Below are positions 1 to 7,383 of a stretch of 42,611 nt of DNA, piece after piece (within the stretch, counting starts at the first letter, position 1; each line of letters begins with the position of its first letter). Source of the stretch: Anaerolineales bacterium (GTDB taxonomy: Bacteria > Chloroflexota > Anaerolineae > Anaerolineales > UBA11858); NCBI GenBank assembly GCA_016785015.1, contig JADHTJ010000023.1, positions 1 to 42,611 on the forward strand, in the 5' to 3' direction. A program made the translations under genes and the position numbers. The notes beneath the pieces were generated by a model. The model did no database searches. It was not told the DNA's origin and saw only the letters and a list, made by a program, of their open reading frames with translations.

Positions 1-52
1 ACGACCCCCATATAATCCGGCGGGAAATTCGCTTGGTGGCTTTTTGCAGTAG
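1..52. repeat. Partial copy of the CATATG-ended hairpin element
   Basis: The first 52 bases match, in reverse complement, the left arm of the hairpin element at 1699-1829 (shared blocks CCCCCATATA, CCGGCGGGA and CGCTTGGTGGCTTTTTGCAG). The copy is cut by the window edge. Together the two copies bracket the CorC-type gene. Confidence 0.7.
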
Positions 53-69
53 AGACACTGATGGATACC

Positions 70-1395
70 CTATTTTTCGCGCTTTTCAATTGGGCTTAGG
101 CTGATTTTCTCAATGCGCATGCCGTCCATGGATACGATTTGGAAACAAAAACCCTCCACTTCAATAGCATCACCCACTGCTGGGATGCGCCCAAACTTTC
201 CCAAAATGAAACCAGCGATGGTGTCATAGTGAGGTTCGATGAGATTGATTCCTAAAGCGTCATTGACCTCTTCGATCAAGGCCAATCCATCTAGTGTCAC
301 TGATCCATCGGGGTTTTTTTGAATTTCGGGTTGGGCGACATCAAAGGGGTCACTGACCTCGCCAACAATCTCTTCCATTAAGTCTTCGAGGGTTACAAGT
401 CCGGCCGTACCGCCAAATTCATCCATCACGATGGCAATATGCTGTCTTCGAGCACGGAACTCTTTTAATACACGCCGAACCGGAACATTCTCTGGCACAA
501 AATAGGCCTCTCGAATGAGATCACGCGCCAGGAAGCTTTTCCGATCAGGATCATGTTCAGCACGTAATAGGTCTTTGATATGGACAACTCCAAGGATATT
601 ATCGAGGTTATCGTCATAAACTGGGAATTTCGTAAAAGTGGAAAGGGTGGCAACGTTGATGCTTTCATCTAAGTTCATATCGGCCTCGAAGCCTAAGATT
701 TCTGTTCGGGGAATCATCACCTGACGCACCAAGAGTTCGCCAAAATCGAATACTGCGTGGAGCATTTTGCGTTCTTCAGCTTCAACTACACCCAATTCGG
801 CGCTAGCAGAAACGATCATCTTTAATTCTTCTACCGAGTGAACTAATTCATGGCCTGCAGCGGGTTCGACTCCAACCAGTTTAAGCAGCCAGTTGCCAGT
901 GCCATTCAGTGCCCAAATGAAAGGTTTGAAAATCCATTCTGTCCACAGTGTTGGCCTGGCAACCCAAAGGGATGTGTCTTCAGGGTTCTGTAGCGCGATG
1001 GATTTTGGCGCTAATTCACCAACAACAACATGCAAAAACGTGATGATCGCAAATGCCAATCCCGACGAAAGGCTGTGGGAGACTTCGCTTTGCATCTCTC
1101 CGGGAAAAAGTTGAATTAGCGGCTCCAATAAATGGGATAAGGCCGGTTCTCCAACCCAACCCAGGCCCAGGCTGGCCAAAGTGATACCCAACTGCGTTGC
1201 TGCTATCACCTGGTCCGGATTTTCGAGCGCTTTTTGCGCCCATTTTGCAGCCTGGTTTCCATTTGCTACAAGTTCAGCGATGCGCGTCCCCCGGACGCTT
1301 ATTAAGGCAAATTCTGCGGCCACAAAGAAACCATTTGCCAATACAAGCACGAAAACCGCAAGTAATCTTAATAGGTCTATTCCGATATTTTCCAT
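70..1395 (-). CDS. CorC/HlyC family transporter (DUF21-CBS-CBS-CorC_HlyC)
   Basis: A 441-residue membrane protein of the CNNM/CorC (hemolysin C-like) family, proteins linked to divalent-cation (Mg2+/Co2+) efflux. The N-terminal DUF21 part (about 1-185) has hydrophobic segments, starting with the run LLAVFVLVLANGFFVAAEFAL at about 10-30. Two CBS domains follow (about 205-330), with sequences such as MIPRTEILGFE and IVMDEFGGTAGLVTLEDLMEEIVGE, the latter being the family hallmark. The C-terminal CorC_HlyC domain (about 350-435) contains DGLALIEEVND and YDTIAGFILGKFGRIP. Length is normal for the family and no break is seen. The start is an ATG with only a weak GAGAG ribosome-binding site. It appears to be a single gene flanked by repeat elements on both sides. 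The exact transported ion is not visible from sequence. Confidence 0.9.
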   Translation of the reverse strand: MENIGIDLLRLLAVFVLVLANGFFVAAEFALISVRGTRIAELVANGNQAAKWAQKALENPDQVIAATQLGITLASLGLGWVGEPALSHLLEPLIQLFPGEMQSEVSHSLSSGLAFAIITFLHVVVGELAPKSIALQNPEDTSLWVARPTLWTEWIFKPFIWALNGTGNWLLKLVGVEPAAGHELVHSVEELKMIVSASAELGVVEAEERKMLHAVFDFGELLVRQVMIPRTEILGFEADMNLDESINVATLSTFTKFPVYDDNLDNILGVVHIKDLLRAEHDPDRKSFLARDLIREAYFVPENVPVRRVLKEFRARRQHIAIVMDEFGGTAGLVTLEDLMEEIVGEVSDPFDVAQPEIQKNPDGSVTLDGLALIEEVNDALGINLIEPHYDTIAGFILGKFGRIPAVGDAIEVEGFCFQIVSMDGMRIEKISLSPIEKREK

Positions 1396-1478
1396 TGTTT
1401 TCTCTCTACTATTTGATGTTCACATAAATTAATTACGCACCTCACTCCTTCGACACTTCCTTCGGTCGCAGGACAGGT

Positions 1479-1615
1479 ACTTCGACAAGCTCAGTACAAG
1501 CACTTCGACAAGCTCAGTACAAGCACTTCGACAGGCTCAGCACAAGCACTTCGACAGGCTCAGCACAAGCACTTCGACAGGCTCAGCACAAGCACTTCGA
1601 CAGGCTCAGTACAAG
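1479..1615. repeat. Six tandem 23-bp repeats of the CTTCGACARGCTCAG type
   Basis: Six consecutive copies of a 23-bp unit (ACTTCGACAGGCTCAGCACAAG plus one C). The first two carry CAAG and GTAC variants and the others CAGG, the last again with GTAC. Related single motifs occur inside the element near 6105-6125. The rest of the 1396-1836 gap holds only degenerate related motifs and the hairpin element at 1699-1829. There is no gene in it. Confidence 0.9.
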
Positions 1616-1698
1616 TCTGAGGGAGCGATGTGCCCGACCGAAGAGTCTCTGCAGAGATGCTTCGCTGCGCTCGGCATGACAATCAAAAGTTTATCAAC

Positions 1699-1829
1699 AT
1701 ATGACTCTACTGCAAAAAGCCACCAAGCGAGTATCCCGCCAGAATATATGGGGGTGGTTGCGGTGCAACCACCCCCATATATTCCGGCGGAAGCCCTCGT
1801 CTGGTAGTTTTTTCAGTGCACTCACATAT
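1699..1829. repeat. Long-hairpin element with CATATG ends
   Basis: A roughly 131-bp imperfect inverted repeat. It begins and ends with CATATG, has related outer arms (ACTGCAAAAAGCCACCA against ACTGAAAAAACTACCA), and a 26-bp inner stem at 1736-1761/1765-1790 with one mismatch and a GGT loop. A second, partial copy starts the window. It resembles a MITE or a REP-like element. It lies between two minus-strand genes and could also affect RNA ends. Confidence 0.85.
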
Positions 1830-1836
1830 GTAAAGT

Positions 1837-2688
1837 TCAATAATTTGATTTATAAATCACTGCTGCGCCGTAGCCAACAACCCTTGAATAATCTCCACTG
1901 ACATCACCGGATGTAGCGTAATTGACGATTTTTACTTTATCGGCGCCCAATTCTTTGGCAGCCCACAATATGGCAGCAACCGCACCGCGCCCACAGGCAA
2001 AACCTTTTTGCTCTTCCTCAGCTTTTAGGAAACCTTCAGGGTCAAAGGATTCCAGCAAACTGAGCATCGTTTCGTCGAAATCGTTGGCAATCTCCTGGGA
2101 GTAGAAATGGGACAAATCCGTGCTGGCCACTAAGAGGCAGTCCCGCTGTGCCAATGTTTGGGCCAGAGCGTTCCCCAAAGCATGAGTGATCGCTTCAGTC
2201 TGCTCCCGCACCATCACAGGCAGAAGCTTAAACTCACCTGCTAAAGCCCGCTGCAAGAACGGCAATTCGATCTCCAAGGAGTGCTCACCATCATTGCGCA
2301 CATTCGATAGGCCAAATCCTAACTCGGCTTTCAAGCGATCATCCAAATCTTGAACAGCCTGTTTGTCAATCAGCACGGAACCTAAGGGAGTTTTGTAAGC
2401 ATCATGATCCGAAGTGAAGAGGGCATTTGGAGAAGGTTGGTGCAGCGGCGAGATAACGGCAACCATCTCTGGGCTTTGACCTCTCACAGCCGCAAATGCA
2501 TGACCGGCGACAGGTCCAGAGTAGACATAGCCGGCGTGAGGGGCCACAATGGCCATAATATCGCCATCAATCGCAGGTAGATCAGCAGCATCCATATAAC
2601 CATCAATGCTGGTTCTCAAGCGCTCGGCGCTGCCAGGATACCACTGCCCGGCAATCGGGGAGGGGCGAATATCGGTTATCTCGGCCAT
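1837..2688 (-). CDS. amrB: AmmeMemoRadiSam system protein B (MEMO1 family)
   Basis: A MEMO1-like protein of about 283 residues, the B component of the AmmeMemoRadiSam system; its enzymatic role is not established. Family hallmarks are the opening IRPSPIAGQWYPG, AIVAPHAGYVYSGPVAGHA, VAVISPLHQPS, EHSLEIELPFLQ, LLVASTDLSHFYS and the C-terminal GDVSGDYSRVVGYGAAV. The His, Asp and Cys positions of the family pocket (PHAGY, STDLSHF, ACGRGAVAA) are present. A longer frame reaches 2724, but the ATG at 2688 is preceded by GGAGG at 7 nt and starts the conserved MAEITDIRPSP, so I chose it. The A domain and the radical-SAM partner are not in the window. It is monocistronic here. Confidence 0.88.
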   Translation of the reverse strand: MAEITDIRPSPIAGQWYPGSAERLRTSIDGYMDAADLPAIDGDIMAIVAPHAGYVYSGPVAGHAFAAVRGQSPEMVAVISPLHQPSPNALFTSDHDAYKTPLGSVLIDKQAVQDLDDRLKAELGFGLSNVRNDGEHSLEIELPFLQRALAGEFKLLPVMVREQTEAITHALGNALAQTLAQRDCLLVASTDLSHFYSQEIANDFDETMLSLLESFDPEGFLKAEEEQKGFACGRGAVAAILWAAKELGADKVKIVNYATSGDVSGDYSRVVGYGAAVIYKSNY

Positions 2689-2794
2689 CAGTGCCTCCAG
2701 GGTATTTCTTCTTGATTTTAGCACACCATATACCGCAATAACACTTCAAATTCCTGTTCAAATCCAAAATTTTAATTTTAATCTCCGATTAACC

Positions 2795-2823
2795 TTGACA
2801 TGCTGCGTGAAAGCGATTAGACT
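2795..2823 (+). promoter_or_regulatory. Strong sigma-70-type promoter of the leader/MFS operon
   Basis: TTGACA (2795-2800), a 17-nt spacer and TAGACT (2818-2823). It would start transcription near 2830, about 30 nt before a small ORF. It is one of the best-matching promoters in the window and drives a leader with two terminators. Confidence 0.75.
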
Positions 2824-2861
2824 AGCTCCCGCTAAAATTCTTGAAAGGAGAGCGCACTAAG

Positions 2862-2954
2862 ATGCAGAACTATTTCTCAATGCTTGTTAAAGTCCGCCGC
2901 TCCGCCGATATCGGTGGAGATGTTTTGCTGACTCGGAGTGCGCCTACTGACTGA
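2862..2954 (+). CDS. Putative 30-residue regulatory leader peptide
   Basis: An ATG preceded by AAAGGAG opens a 30-codon ORF ending in TGA. Its middle reads MLVKVRRSADIGGDVLLT. It sits right after a strong promoter and is followed within 31 nt by an intrinsic terminator and then a second one, before the first long ORF at 3199. This is the layout of a translation-coupled attenuator. Inside the ORF, 2900-2919 folds into an 8-bp hairpin with an AUAU loop and a G-U pair. Part of that arm (2900-2904) could instead pair with 2934-2938. The peptide resembles no family I recognise. The Arg-Arg dipeptide is a plausible ribosome-stalling site, but that is inference. The alternative is a chance ORF in an untranslated leader. 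Confidence 0.55.
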   Translation: MQNYFSMLVKVRRSADIGGDVLLTRSAPTD

Positions 2955-2984
2955 GATATTTAGCCTAGCCTAAATTTTTACGAG

Positions 2985-3024
2985 CCACGGGTGTCCTTCG
3001 GACCGCAAGCCCGTGGTTTTTTTA
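2985..3024 (+). terminator. Intrinsic terminator T1 in the operon leader
   Basis: Stem CCACGGG (2985-2991) with CCCGTGG (3010-3016) and an inner GTCC/GGAC mini-hairpin, followed by seven T residues (3017-3023). It lies between the leader ORF and the operon, so it is placed to act as an attenuator. Confidence 0.8.
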
Positions 3025-3051
3025 TATCTGGCGCCGTATGGCGTCTACCCT

Positions 3052-3086
3052 GGCCACGGAATGCTTCGCAAACCCGTGGCCTTTTT
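3052..3086 (+). terminator. Intrinsic terminator T2 in the operon leader
   Basis: An 8-bp stem GGCCACGG (3052-3059) with CCGTGGCC (3074-3081), then TTTTT. It shares its stem core with T1, so the pair looks like a duplicated terminator. It precedes the first structural gene by about 110 nt. Confidence 0.8.
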
Positions 3087-3198
3087 GTATTTATGCCTCT
3101 GCCATTACCAGTATTCCCTGCGCCAAACCCTTGCGAGGTACTGAGAGAGGATGTCACGCCTAAAGATGTGTTGATTTGAAATAAGAATGGAGAAAAAA

Positions 3199-3615
3199 AT
3201 GGCTCTAAACTGGATCGATGTAAAAAATCTGCCCTTCAACAGTCTTCTGCTGCTCGAACGGGCACAACTGTCCTGGTTGCCAGGTTGGCTGCCAGAACCC
3301 GAGCTGGGTATTGCTCTACGAGCCAATCCTGTTATCGCCTGGTATCTGTGCAATAAATGCCCAGAAATCCGCCAATGGGTCGAGCGAGTTTTGGCGAAAT
3401 CAGACCCTGGTGCCTCTGCAGTGCAAGTACGTCAGGCCGAGATGGATGTGATGAATGCCATCAACGACCGCGATCAAGGCTGGCATCAGTTCTTGGTCAA
3501 TCAAGGTTACCAGTGGTCGCGGTTTGAAGAACCTGGGGATGGAACCAAACGCAAGTATTGGAAAACTATCCCAGTGACAAAAACATTTTCTCTGTGGGAA
3601 CGACCGGCTATGTAG
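3199..3615 (+). CDS. Hypothetical protein, first gene of the MFS operon
   Basis: An unrecognised protein of about 138 residues with no signal peptide or membrane segment. It is rich in Trp and Leu near the N-terminus (LERAQLSWLPGWLPEPELG), followed by two Cys (WYLCNKCPEIRQW) and a charged C-terminal half ending near WERPAM. A frame also opens at 3187, but GGAG at 3189-3192 sits 6 nt before the ATG at 3199, favouring the shorter product. It follows the leader ORF and two terminators and precedes the exporter gene by about 28 nt, so a role linked to the exporter's substrate (binding, modification or regulation) is possible but unsupported by any motif I can see. Confidence 0.75.
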   Translation: MALNWIDVKNLPFNSLLLLERAQLSWLPGWLPEPELGIALRANPVIAWYLCNKCPEIRQWVERVLAKSDPGASAVQVRQAEMDVMNAINDRDQGWHQFLVNQGYQWSRFEEPGDGTKRKYWKTIPVTKTFSLWERPAM

Positions 3616-3643
3616 CCGTCAGTTCTAGAAAGGAATGAGAAGA

Positions 3644-4942
3644 ATGCAATCGCAAGAAAAAGCAGCCAAGAAAGAACCGCTGCTTAACAACACGCTCAAA
3701 CTATTTATGGGAGCCATGGTGCTGGCCAATATTGGCGGCAGCATGTACGGCTCTATTTTGCCGCTCTATTTGAAGAACCTCAATGCTAATGTGTTGCAGG
3801 TAGGTTTATTTTTTACCTTATCACGCATCGTTCCGTTGGTGTTTCAAATTTTGGGCGGCTGGATTTCAGACTCTTTAGGGCGCCTGCGCAGTATTGCCAT
3901 TGGCAGTATCGCTGGTGTGGTCTCTTACGTGGGCGTTATCCTTGCGCCTACCTGGCAGTGGGTTTTGCTGGGTGAAGGGCTGGGGGCCATCACACGTTCT
4001 TTGGTAGGCCCAAGCTTCAGCGCCTTCATCGCCGAGCAATCCTCGGAAGAGAACCGCGCCCGAGTATTCGGGGCCACTGAAAGCATATTCATGCTGGTGG
4101 TGATCATCGGGCCGCCGCTGGGAGGGTGGATGGCCGATGAATACGGCTTCCGGTTGATGCTCGTTGCTGCGGGTATTCTTTACACTGTCGCCGCCGTCAT
4201 CCGCATCGGCATGGCGCGCACGGCTGCTCAAGACGCAGAGGCCAATCCTGAGAAACTCTCGTTTGGCAGTCTCAAAGAAAAACTCGGCGCCATGGCTGGA
4301 TTGCTGCTGGCAGGCGGGCTGATGACGTGGATCTTGATCACCGACGGCGTGCGCGACATCGCCTACACCATGTCCTTCACCCTCGAGTCGCTCTACCTGG
4401 AAGAAATCGGCGGATTGAGCATGCGCAATATCGGTCTCTTGGCCTCTGTCTTTGGCATTGCCAATATGATCACCACGATCCCCGCGGGCAAATTAGCCGA
4501 CGCTAAGGGTGAACGCGTAGCCATCGTGATTGGATTTGCCCTGGATGCCATCGGCATCATCATCTTCCTAAATGTATATACATTTTGGGGCTATGCTGTC
4601 GCCTGGGGAGTCTTTGGGATAGGTGTGGGGATGATGTCCCCAGCGTATCAGTCCCTGACCAGTAAAGCCGTACCTGAGAAATTGCGCGGTACAGCTTTTG
4701 GATTGCTGCACAGCAGCCTGGGGTTATTCTCGCTCCCAGCGCCGGCTATCGGGGCACAGCTTTGGACCCGCTTCAGCCCGCAAACTCCTTTCAGAATAAC
4801 GGCTGGTATTGCCCTGCTAACCGTGATCCCGGCCTGGTTGAAGTTTAAAACACCAGAGAATGGCGAGGTTCAAGACGCAAGTCACAAGTTGCAAGAGGAG
4901 AGTCACAAGTTGCAAGATGCAACAGCTACTAGTGAAAAATAA
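3644..4942 (+). CDS. MFS transporter, probably a drug-type exporter
   Basis: A major facilitator protein of about 432 residues with twelve predicted membrane segments. The loop 2-3 signature appears as GGWISDSLGRLRSI, and a second-half equivalent as AGKLADAKGERVAI. GEGLGAITRSLVGPSFSAFIAE resembles motif C regions of drug exporters. ATG 3635 is directly abutted by AAGGA, while ATG 3644 has it at 9 nt, so I prefer 3644. The C-terminal tail contains a 7-residue duplication (SHKLQEE then SHKLQDA) encoded by a 21-bp tandem repeat. It is second in an operon preceded by a leader ORF and two terminators, which fits inducible efflux. The substrate is unknown. Confidence 0.88.
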   Translation: MQSQEKAAKKEPLLNNTLKLFMGAMVLANIGGSMYGSILPLYLKNLNANVLQVGLFFTLSRIVPLVFQILGGWISDSLGRLRSIAIGSIAGVVSYVGVILAPTWQWVLLGEGLGAITRSLVGPSFSAFIAEQSSEENRARVFGATESIFMLVVIIGPPLGGWMADEYGFRLMLVAAGILYTVAAVIRIGMARTAAQDAEANPEKLSFGSLKEKLGAMAGLLLAGGLMTWILITDGVRDIAYTMSFTLESLYLEEIGGLSMRNIGLLASVFGIANMITTIPAGKLADAKGERVAIVIGFALDAIGIIIFLNVYTFWGYAVAWGVFGIGVGMMSPAYQSLTSKAVPEKLRGTAFGLLHSSLGLFSLPAPAIGAQLWTRFSPQTPFRITAGIALLTVIPAWLKFKTPENGEVQDASHKLQEESHKLQDATATSEK

Positions 4943-4970
4943 TCAATTCCCCAGTGCTCGCACCGGGGTG

Positions 4971-5001
4971 GCGAGAGGGCCTATTCATATTGCCCTCTCG
5001 C
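4971..5001 (+). other. Intercistronic hairpin before the GNAT gene
   Basis: A perfect 10-bp stem GCGAGAGGGC (4971-4980) with GCCCTCTCGC (4992-5001) ends 2 nt before the AGGAG of the next gene. There is no U-tract, so it is unlikely to be a terminator. It may stabilise mRNA ends or modulate translation of the downstream gene. Confidence 0.7.
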
Positions 5002-5014
5002 GCAGGAGACTAAC

Positions 5015-6022
5015 ATGACTACAAAAACAAACATCTTTATTCCAGAAGCACCACAAATTCCAGGGTTGAGATTCCGCTACTTCCGTGGGGAGTCTGATTA
5101 TCCAGTCATTATGAATGTATTCAACGCCTGCAAAGTGGTCGACGACTTCGATTACACCATGACCCTCGATGGGGTTGCCCATCACTTTGAGACAATCACC
5201 AACTGCGACCCCTTCACCGATATGATCTTCGTGGAAATCGATGACGAGCCAATTGCCTATGGACGGGTGGGCTGGTACAAGGAAAGTGAAGGCAACTACA
5301 TATACTACTCCTTGGGATGGATCATCCCAGAGTGGCGTCGCAAAGGCATCGGCACAGCGATCTTAAAACATAACGAACGCCGCATCTACGAAATCGCAGC
5401 CGACCATCCTTCTGAGGCTCCGAAGTTGTTCCAGAACGAGCACAATGAAAAACAAGTCGCAGTGGCCGCGTTGTTGAAAATCAATGGATACGAGGGGATT
5501 CGCTGGGGATATGAATTGGTACGCCCTATTGATGCGCATCTTCCCGAAGCTCCCATGCCAGAAGGTTTGCAGGTTCGCCCGGTGACGGAAGATCACTATC
5601 GCCTGATCTGGGATGCCCAGAGTGAAGCCTTCATCGATCATTGGGGGCACACCGAAACGACCGAGGAAGATTACCAACGCTGGCTATCTGATCCGGTGAC
5701 TTTTGGCCCAGAGATTTGGAAGGTTGCCTGGGATGGCGATCAAGTTGCCGGGATGGTGCTCAATTTCGTCAGCGAGAAGGAAAACGAGGAGTACCAACGC
5801 AAGCGCGGCTACACAGAGTTCATCTCGGTACGGCGTCCTTGGCGTCGACTCGGCCTGGCTCGTTCGCTGCTGGTACAGAGCATCGAGATGTTTCGCGAGA
5901 TGGGCATGGAAGATACCTTGCTCGGCGTGGATACCCAGAACCCCAATCACGCGCTCAACCTTTACGAAGGCGTGGGGTATAAAATCACACGGAAAAGCAC
6001 TACATACCGAAAACCGCTATAG
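5015..6022 (+). CDS. Tandem-domain GNAT N-acetyltransferase
   Basis: 335 residues with two GNAT folds. The first (about 20-165) carries the acetyl-CoA loop EWRRKGIGTAIL, and the second (about 185-330) carries PWRRLGLARSLL followed by DTQNPNHALNLYEGVGY, the usual beta-5 and alpha-4 region. The layout resembles mycothiol-synthase-type double GNATs, but the substrate is not evident. The ATG is preceded by AGGAG at 7 nt. It follows the MFS gene by 72 nt across a stable hairpin. A paralogue of the same architecture lies downstream at 6329, separated by repeat elements. A possible role is acetylation of an antibiotic or metabolite also handled by the exporter. This is only a context-based guess. 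Confidence 0.88.
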   Translation: MTTKTNIFIPEAPQIPGLRFRYFRGESDYPVIMNVFNACKVVDDFDYTMTLDGVAHHFETITNCDPFTDMIFVEIDDEPIAYGRVGWYKESEGNYIYYSLGWIIPEWRRKGIGTAILKHNERRIYEIAADHPSEAPKLFQNEHNEKQVAVAALLKINGYEGIRWGYELVRPIDAHLPEAPMPEGLQVRPVTEDHYRLIWDAQSEAFIDHWGHTETTEEDYQRWLSDPVTFGPEIWKVAWDGDQVAGMVLNFVSEKENEEYQRKRGYTEFISVRRPWRRLGLARSLLVQSIEMFREMGMEDTLLGVDTQNPNHALNLYEGVGYKITRKSTTYRKPL

Positions 6023-6024
6023 GA

Positions 6025-6197
6025 GTTATCTTAAGTTGCTACCTTATTCAATTATCCTTCGACTGCGACGTCCAAATGCGAGAAATATACCAAAAAGGGC
6101 CTGAGCGGACGCTGAGCTTGTCGAAGCGGAAGTCGAAGGTTGGTTTATGGCGTCTCCGCTCAGGATGTTGCTCTGTTTGGTAGCAACTTGAGTTAAC
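6025..6197. repeat. MITE-like element with 19-bp terminal inverted repeats
   Basis: Termini GTTATCTTAAGTTGCTACC (6025-6043) and the inverse of GTTAACTCAAGTTGCTACC (6179-6197) match at 17 of 19 positions. The interior includes a CTTCGACAAGCTCAG-type repeat. With the next element it fills the 306-bp gap between the two GNAT genes. There is no ORF inside it. Confidence 0.8.
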
Positions 6198-6203
6198 TAT
6201 TTG

Positions 6204-6301
6204 ATGTTATGCAACCTAATAAGAATCTCGCTGGAATAGGGGGTGGGGGCTCTGGCCCCCACCCCCTATTCCAGGGAAACCTCACTACGTGTTCGTAAGA
6301 T
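6204..6301. repeat. G-rich hairpin element (GTTACGCA family)
   Basis: A perfect 20-bp stem at 6231-6250/6255-6274 with a TCTG loop and runs of five G and five C, flanked by imperfect terminal repeats related to ATGTTACGCA. In reverse complement its end TTAGGTTGCATAACATCAAAT matches the end of the element at 16224-16323, showing one family. Confidence 0.85.
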
Positions 6302-6328
6302 GAGTTAGTACAAACTAAAAGGAATAAA

Positions 6329-7348
6329 ATGAGTTCTAAACTTCCAAACGGATTCACTGCGCGCCCCGGGAGTCTGGATGATATCCCCGCTGCAGCGGAT
6401 CTGTTCAACACATACTCACAACATTATCTTGGTATTCAAGGATTCTCGGAGAATACTTTGGCAAACGATTGGACAACGCCCAAGTTCAATCCTGAAACGG
6501 ATATCCGCCTGGTATTCGAACCTGATGGGGAGTTGGTCGCCTACATCGAGGTGTGGACCATCTCCAATCCGCCTGTGCACCCTTGGGTCTGGGGACGTGT
6601 GCATCCTGACTATACTGGCCAGGGAATTGGCACCTACCTGCTTGATTGGGGCGAGCAACGTGCCAGACTAGCCATTCCCAACTGTCCCGAAGATTTGCGC
6701 GTAGCCTATCGAGTAGGCGCTGTCAGTTCCATTGAACCACCCGAACATCTCTATGATACGTTCGGTCTGAAGTTAATCCGTCACTACTTCCGCATGCAAA
6801 TTGATATGGACAGCGCGCCGCCTGAGCCCAAATTGCCTGAGGGTATCTGCATCCAAACCCCTTTGACCGCAGAAGAAGTGATCGAAGCAGTTTATCGCGT
6901 TGACAATGAAGCCTTCAAAGATCACTTTGGCTATATCGCGCAGCCTTTCGAAGAAGGATTGGCCGAGTTCAGCCACTGGTTTTTGAATAATGAAAACCAC
7001 AACGATGCTTCTCTTTGGTTTCTGGCCATGGATGGAGACGAAATCGCCGGAATCGCTTTATGTCTCAGAAAAGATGAAGAAGATGATGGATGCGGGCACG
7101 TTGACAGCCTGGCCGTTCGCCGACGTTGGAGAAAACGGGGCATTGGTCTAGCATTGCTGCAGCATGCCTTCGGTGAATATTACCGCCGATGTTTTCGGCG
7201 TGTTTCCTTGGGCGTAGATGCAAATAACCTGACTGGCGCACTACGCCTCTACAAGAAAGCAGGCATGCGGGTAAGCCGCCAATTCAACACATATGAGAAG
7301 GAACTCCGCTCCGGAAAGGAAATTAGAGTAGAATCCATCGCAATATGA
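6329..7348 (+). CDS. Tandem-domain GNAT N-acetyltransferase (paralogue)
   Basis: 339 residues with two GNAT domains. The first (about 1-165) carries DYTGQGIGTYLL, and the second (about 180-325) carries SLAVRRRWRKRGIGLALL and DANNLTGALRLYKKAGM. A good AAAGGAA site precedes the ATG. It shares domain order and length with the gene at 5015 but is clearly diverged, so the duplication is not recent. The HAD gene follows after 35 nt and may be cotranscribed. The substrate is unknown. The acyl-CoA binding loops look intact in both halves. Confidence 0.88.
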   Translation: MSSKLPNGFTARPGSLDDIPAAADLFNTYSQHYLGIQGFSENTLANDWTTPKFNPETDIRLVFEPDGELVAYIEVWTISNPPVHPWVWGRVHPDYTGQGIGTYLLDWGEQRARLAIPNCPEDLRVAYRVGAVSSIEPPEHLYDTFGLKLIRHYFRMQIDMDSAPPEPKLPEGICIQTPLTAEEVIEAVYRVDNEAFKDHFGYIAQPFEEGLAEFSHWFLNNENHNDASLWFLAMDGDEIAGIALCLRKDEEDDGCGHVDSLAVRRRWRKRGIGLALLQHAFGEYYRRCFRRVSLGVDANNLTGALRLYKKAGMRVSRQFNTYEKELRSGKEIRVESIAI

Positions 7349-7383
7349 ATTTTTCAAGAAAATATTGCTGAAACGGAGAATAT

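Noticed and set aside
1479-1615. CRISPR array
   Set aside because: The six units are contiguous 23-mers with no spacers and no cas genes nearby. The motif is a common dispersed repeat.
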